A stretch of 9,797 bases of DNA. It comes from Oscillospiraceae bacterium (GTDB taxonomy: Bacteria > Bacillota > Clostridia > Oscillospirales > Ethanoligenentaceae). Both the position numbers and the translations under genes were made by a program. This document shows positions 8,090 through 9,797 of this stretch, in pieces (within the stretch, counting starts at the first letter, position 1; each line of letters starts with the position of its first letter). The stretch spans positions 1 through 9,797 of the forward strand of contig DOXU01000006.1 in NCBI GenBank assembly GCA_003518885.1, in the 5' to 3' direction. The notes below the pieces were generated by a model. That model searched no databases and was not told the DNA's origin. It worked only from the letters and a program-made list of their open reading frames with translations.

Positions 8090-8118
8090 ATTTTACAAAA
8101 TATCCATCATAAATGCAA
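8090..8118 (-). promoter_or_regulatory. Candidate promoter of the DUF5685 operon
   Basis: On the minus strand, TTGCAT (8118-8113), 17 nt, then TAAAAT (8095-8090). The -10 is good and the -35 matches only the TTG. Predicted start is near 8083, giving a leader of about 77 nt that contains the hairpin at 8046-8071. Confidence 0.4.
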
Positions 8119-8175
8119 TGAATAAACTGTTAAGAGATCCAGAAGTTCGTTTCCGCCTTATCTTTCTCTTTAAAT

Positions 8176-9375
8176 TTACAACTGTTGAGCGAAACGCTTG
8201 CCAAAGTCAAATGCCGCTTGATCATCTTCCTTTGTTGGAACAAAGCGGACAGTATAACCAGATTCAAAAACATTAAGTTTCATCATTTTCAACTGATCCA
8301 AGAGCATTGGAACTGCTTCGCCACTCCAGCCAAATGAGCCAAATGCAGAGGCATGACGCCCTTTAATATTAATCACGTCAACAGTAGAAAGCAGATTCCA
8401 AATCGGAGGAACAGCATTTTTATTAATTGTTGGAGAACCAAGTAAAAATGCATCATTGTTATTGATTTTGCCTGCAAGCTCATCCAATGGATGCTCATTC
8501 ACATTCATAATTTCCACATCGGCATCCGCAATGACACTCTTAATCCCCTCAGAGATTTTTTCAGCTAAATGTGTTGTATAACCGTATGCACTGCAGAAGA
8601 AAATTGGAATGTATTTTTTATTGTGTGTCTCAGGCTGACTCCACTCTTTAATCAACTCTTTACTACGTTCAAGTTGATTTCCTTTTGTCAAAATTGGACC
8701 ATGACTTGGGCAAACAATATCCGCTTCCACAGAATTCAATTTTTCCAAACCTTTTAAAACATAGGGTTTAAAAGGACCAAAAATGGCAGAAAAATAAGTT
8801 TTAAAGCATTTTTCATATTGACCCAAATTGTCAATATACTTGTCAATCATCCTCGGTTCACAATAATGTGCGCCAAGAAAATCACAGGTGAAAATCATTT
8901 TTTCCGCTGCAAAATAGGTAAACATCGTATCCGGCCAATGCAAGAAAGGTGCCATCATAAAGCGAAGCTCTTTACCTCCGCCAATATCCAGCGTTTCCCC
9001 TTCCTTTACCGCACGATAACCATCTTTTTTATTTAAGATGTTACGTAGATAAATGCAGCCAGCCGTAGAAGATAAAACTTGAGCCTGTGGCGCAACCTCC
9101 AAAAGTTTTTCTAATGAACCAGAATGATCCGGCTCATTATGATTCATGATAACATAATCAATTTTGGAAGGATCAACTACGCTGCGTACATTTTCAATGT
9201 ACTCATCAAAAAAGCGCGGATGTGTCACATCAATCAAGATGTTTTTTTCACCTTTAATTAAATACGAATTATAAGTAGTTCCGCATTCTGTCGGTACAAT
9301 GACATCGGAAATACGAACATTAGGGTTCAACACCCCAATAGAATACACATTTTCACTTACACGCGTAACATCCAT
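8176..9375 (-). CDS. Class A flavodiiron protein (rubredoxin:oxygen/NO oxidoreductase type)
   Basis: This cytosolic enzyme of 399 residues reduces O2 to water and/or NO to N2O, protecting anaerobes. The N-terminal metallo-beta-lactamase-like half carries every di-iron ligand at the positions of the Desulfovibrio gigas enzyme: His79, Glu81, Asp83, His146, Asp165 and His225 (226 there), with His84 beside them in NHNEPDH. From about residue 254 a flavodoxin domain follows, with phosphate-loop sequence CSAYGYTTHLAE, then LLGSPTINKN and FGSFGWSGEA around the FMN. There is no fused rubredoxin or flavin reductase domain. The ATG at 9373-9375 is preferred because GAGGTG (9382-9387) lies 6 nt upstream. 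An in-frame ATG at 9399 would add eight residues and has no good ribosome site. The separate rubredoxin gene just upstream is the expected electron donor. Whether O2 or NO is the main substrate cannot be told from sequence. Confidence 0.96.
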   Translation of the reverse strand: MDVTRVSENVYSIGVLNPNVRISDVIVPTECGTTYNSYLIKGEKNILIDVTHPRFFDEYIENVRSVVDPSKIDYVIMNHNEPDHSGSLEKLLEVAPQAQVLSSTAGCIYLRNILNKKDGYRAVKEGETLDIGGGKELRFMMAPFLHWPDTMFTYFAAEKMIFTCDFLGAHYCEPRMIDKYIDNLGQYEKCFKTYFSAIFGPFKPYVLKGLEKLNSVEADIVCPSHGPILTKGNQLERSKELIKEWSQPETHNKKYIPIFFCSAYGYTTHLAEKISEGIKSVIADADVEIMNVNEHPLDELAGKINNNDAFLLGSPTINKNAVPPIWNLLSTVDVINIKGRHASAFGSFGWSGEAVPMLLDQLKMMKLNVFESGYTVRFVPTKEDDQAAFDFGKRFAQQL

Positions 9376-9414
9376 TACGGACACCTCTTTCAGTTTCATT
9401 TTATTCCAACCTGT

Positions 9415-9423
9415 ATTTTAACA
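9415..9423 (-). promoter_or_regulatory. Extended -10 candidate promoter for the flavodiiron protein
   Basis: On the minus strand TGT precedes TAAAAT (9420-9415), an extended -10, with no good -35 at 17 or 18 nt. Transcription would start near 9408, about 33 nt before the chosen ATG. Because a terminator separates this gene from rubredoxin, an own promoter is expected. Confidence 0.4.
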
Positions 9424-9462
9424 AAAAATTGAAAAAGGCAGGGGAAAATAACAGCTCATAAG

Positions 9463-9507
9463 AAAAACCCGTGCAACAAATTGACCTGATGCCAACTGCC
9501 GCACGGG
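9463..9507 (-). terminator. Intrinsic terminator after rubredoxin
   Basis: On the minus strand CCCGTGC (9507-9501) pairs with GCACGGG (9474-9468) and TTTTT (9467-9463) follows. The 26-nt loop can form a small inner hairpin. It lies 20 nt after the rubredoxin stop codon and before the flavodiiron gene, so the two genes are at most partly cotranscribed by read-through. Confidence 0.85.
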
Positions 9508-9526
9508 CCTTTGCGGTATTTAGTTT

Positions 9527-9685
9527 TTATTCTTCGTTGAATAAATCCTTGGCTACGCCACAGCTTGGGCAAACAAAATCATCAGGGACATCTGCCCATT
9601 TTGTACCGGCAGCAATACCACCCTCTGGATATCCCGCAGCCTCATCATAAACATATCCGCAAACACTACAAACATACTTTTTCAA
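9527..9685 (-). CDS. Rubredoxin
   Basis: This is a small one-iron electron carrier of 52 residues. The four cysteines Cys6, Cys9, Cys39 and Cys42, in [10 protein letters not shown] and CPSCGVAKD, bind one Fe. Their positions are the same as in classic clostridial rubredoxin, and the conserved aromatic core (Tyr4, Tyr11, Tyr13, Trp30, Phe37) is intact. The start is TTG at 9683-9685: AAAGGAAG (9694-9701) is 8 nt upstream, and the protein then begins (M)KKYVCSVCG as in relatives. An in-frame GTG at 9692-9694 overlaps that ribosome site and is rejected. It likely feeds electrons to the flavodiiron protein downstream. It has its own promoter, operator-like repeat and terminator. Confidence 0.95.
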   Translation of the reverse strand: MKKYVCSVCGYVYDEAAGYPEGGIAAGTKWADVPDDFVCPSCGVAKDLFNEE

Positions 9686-9708
9686 TGTAAGCACTTCCTT
9701 TCAATTAC

Positions 9709-9736
9709 AATAATCTGGTCTGATACCAAGATTATT
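9709..9736. repeat. Inverted repeat over the rubredoxin transcription start
   Basis: AATAATCTGGT (9709-9719) is the reverse complement of ACCAAGATTATT (9725-9736) apart from one extra base, around a five-base centre. It overlaps the -10 (9734-9739) and the predicted start near 9727. Since only part would be in the RNA, a protein-binding operator is more likely than an RNA hairpin. It does not match the copA or ferritin palindrome. Confidence 0.5.
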
Positions 9737-9763
9737 ATATCACCTACATAATATACTTGTAAA
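9734..9763 (-). promoter_or_regulatory. Extended -10 promoter of rubredoxin
   Basis: On the minus strand TTTACA (9763-9758), an 18-nt spacer, and TATAAT (9739-9734) preceded by TGA, an extended -10. Predicted start is near 9727, giving a leader of about 41 nt. The sequence to the right (9764-9797) is AT-rich and shows nothing else. Confidence 0.8.
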
Positions 9764-9797
9764 TAATTAAGTTATATTAAGTCAGATAAAAATAAGG

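Noticed and set aside
9692..9694. GTG start for rubredoxin
   Set aside because: It overlaps the ribosome site, whereas TTG 9683-9685 is correctly spaced and gives the usual N-terminus.

Overview
The window looks like chromosomal DNA of a low-to-moderate GC, anaerobic member of the Firmicutes, most likely class Clostridia and possibly the Oscillospirales/Ruminococcaceae group. This rests on the RpoB sequence, the strong AGGAGG ribosome sites, the consensus sigma-A-type promoters, a clostridial-type 52-residue rubredoxin beside a class A flavodiiron protein, and a DUF5685 gene. The lineage is inferred from protein character only. No phage, transposon, CRISPR, tRNA or rRNA feature was seen.

Layout. 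(1) 1-2381, minus: the N-terminal two thirds of rpoB, cut by the window edge. It is preceded by a leader of about 208 nt and a perfect TTGACA-N17-TATAAT promoter, with no rplL next to it. (2) 2382-2797: a divergent regulatory region with the structured rpoB leader, two plausible plus-strand promoters and a perfect 28-bp palindrome just before the next gene. (3) 2798-5834, plus: a Cu(+)-exporting P1B-type ATPase (copA), a CopZ-like copper chaperone and a ferritin. The ferritin has its own promoter, overlapped by a degenerate copy of the 28-bp palindrome. A strong terminator follows, placed between convergent genes. (4) 5906-8006, minus: a tight three-gene operon of unknown role, encoding a DUF5685 protein, a J-domain/TPR protein with a Cys/Gly-rich tail, and a six-helix membrane protein. 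(5) 8176-9685, minus: a flavodiiron protein and upstream rubredoxin. The rubredoxin gene has a TTG start and its own promoter, terminator and operator-like inverted repeat.

Functional reading. CopZ would carry Cu(I) in the cytosol and CopA would export it. Ferritin stores iron and limits Fenton chemistry. Rubredoxin would pass electrons to the flavodiiron protein, which reduces O2 and/or NO. Together these form a neighbourhood of metal and oxygen defence genes typical of an anaerobe. The related palindromes before copA and ferritin suggest that copper export and iron storage share a regulator. The DUF5685/J-domain/membrane-protein operon is the least understood part and the best candidate for an undescribed system.
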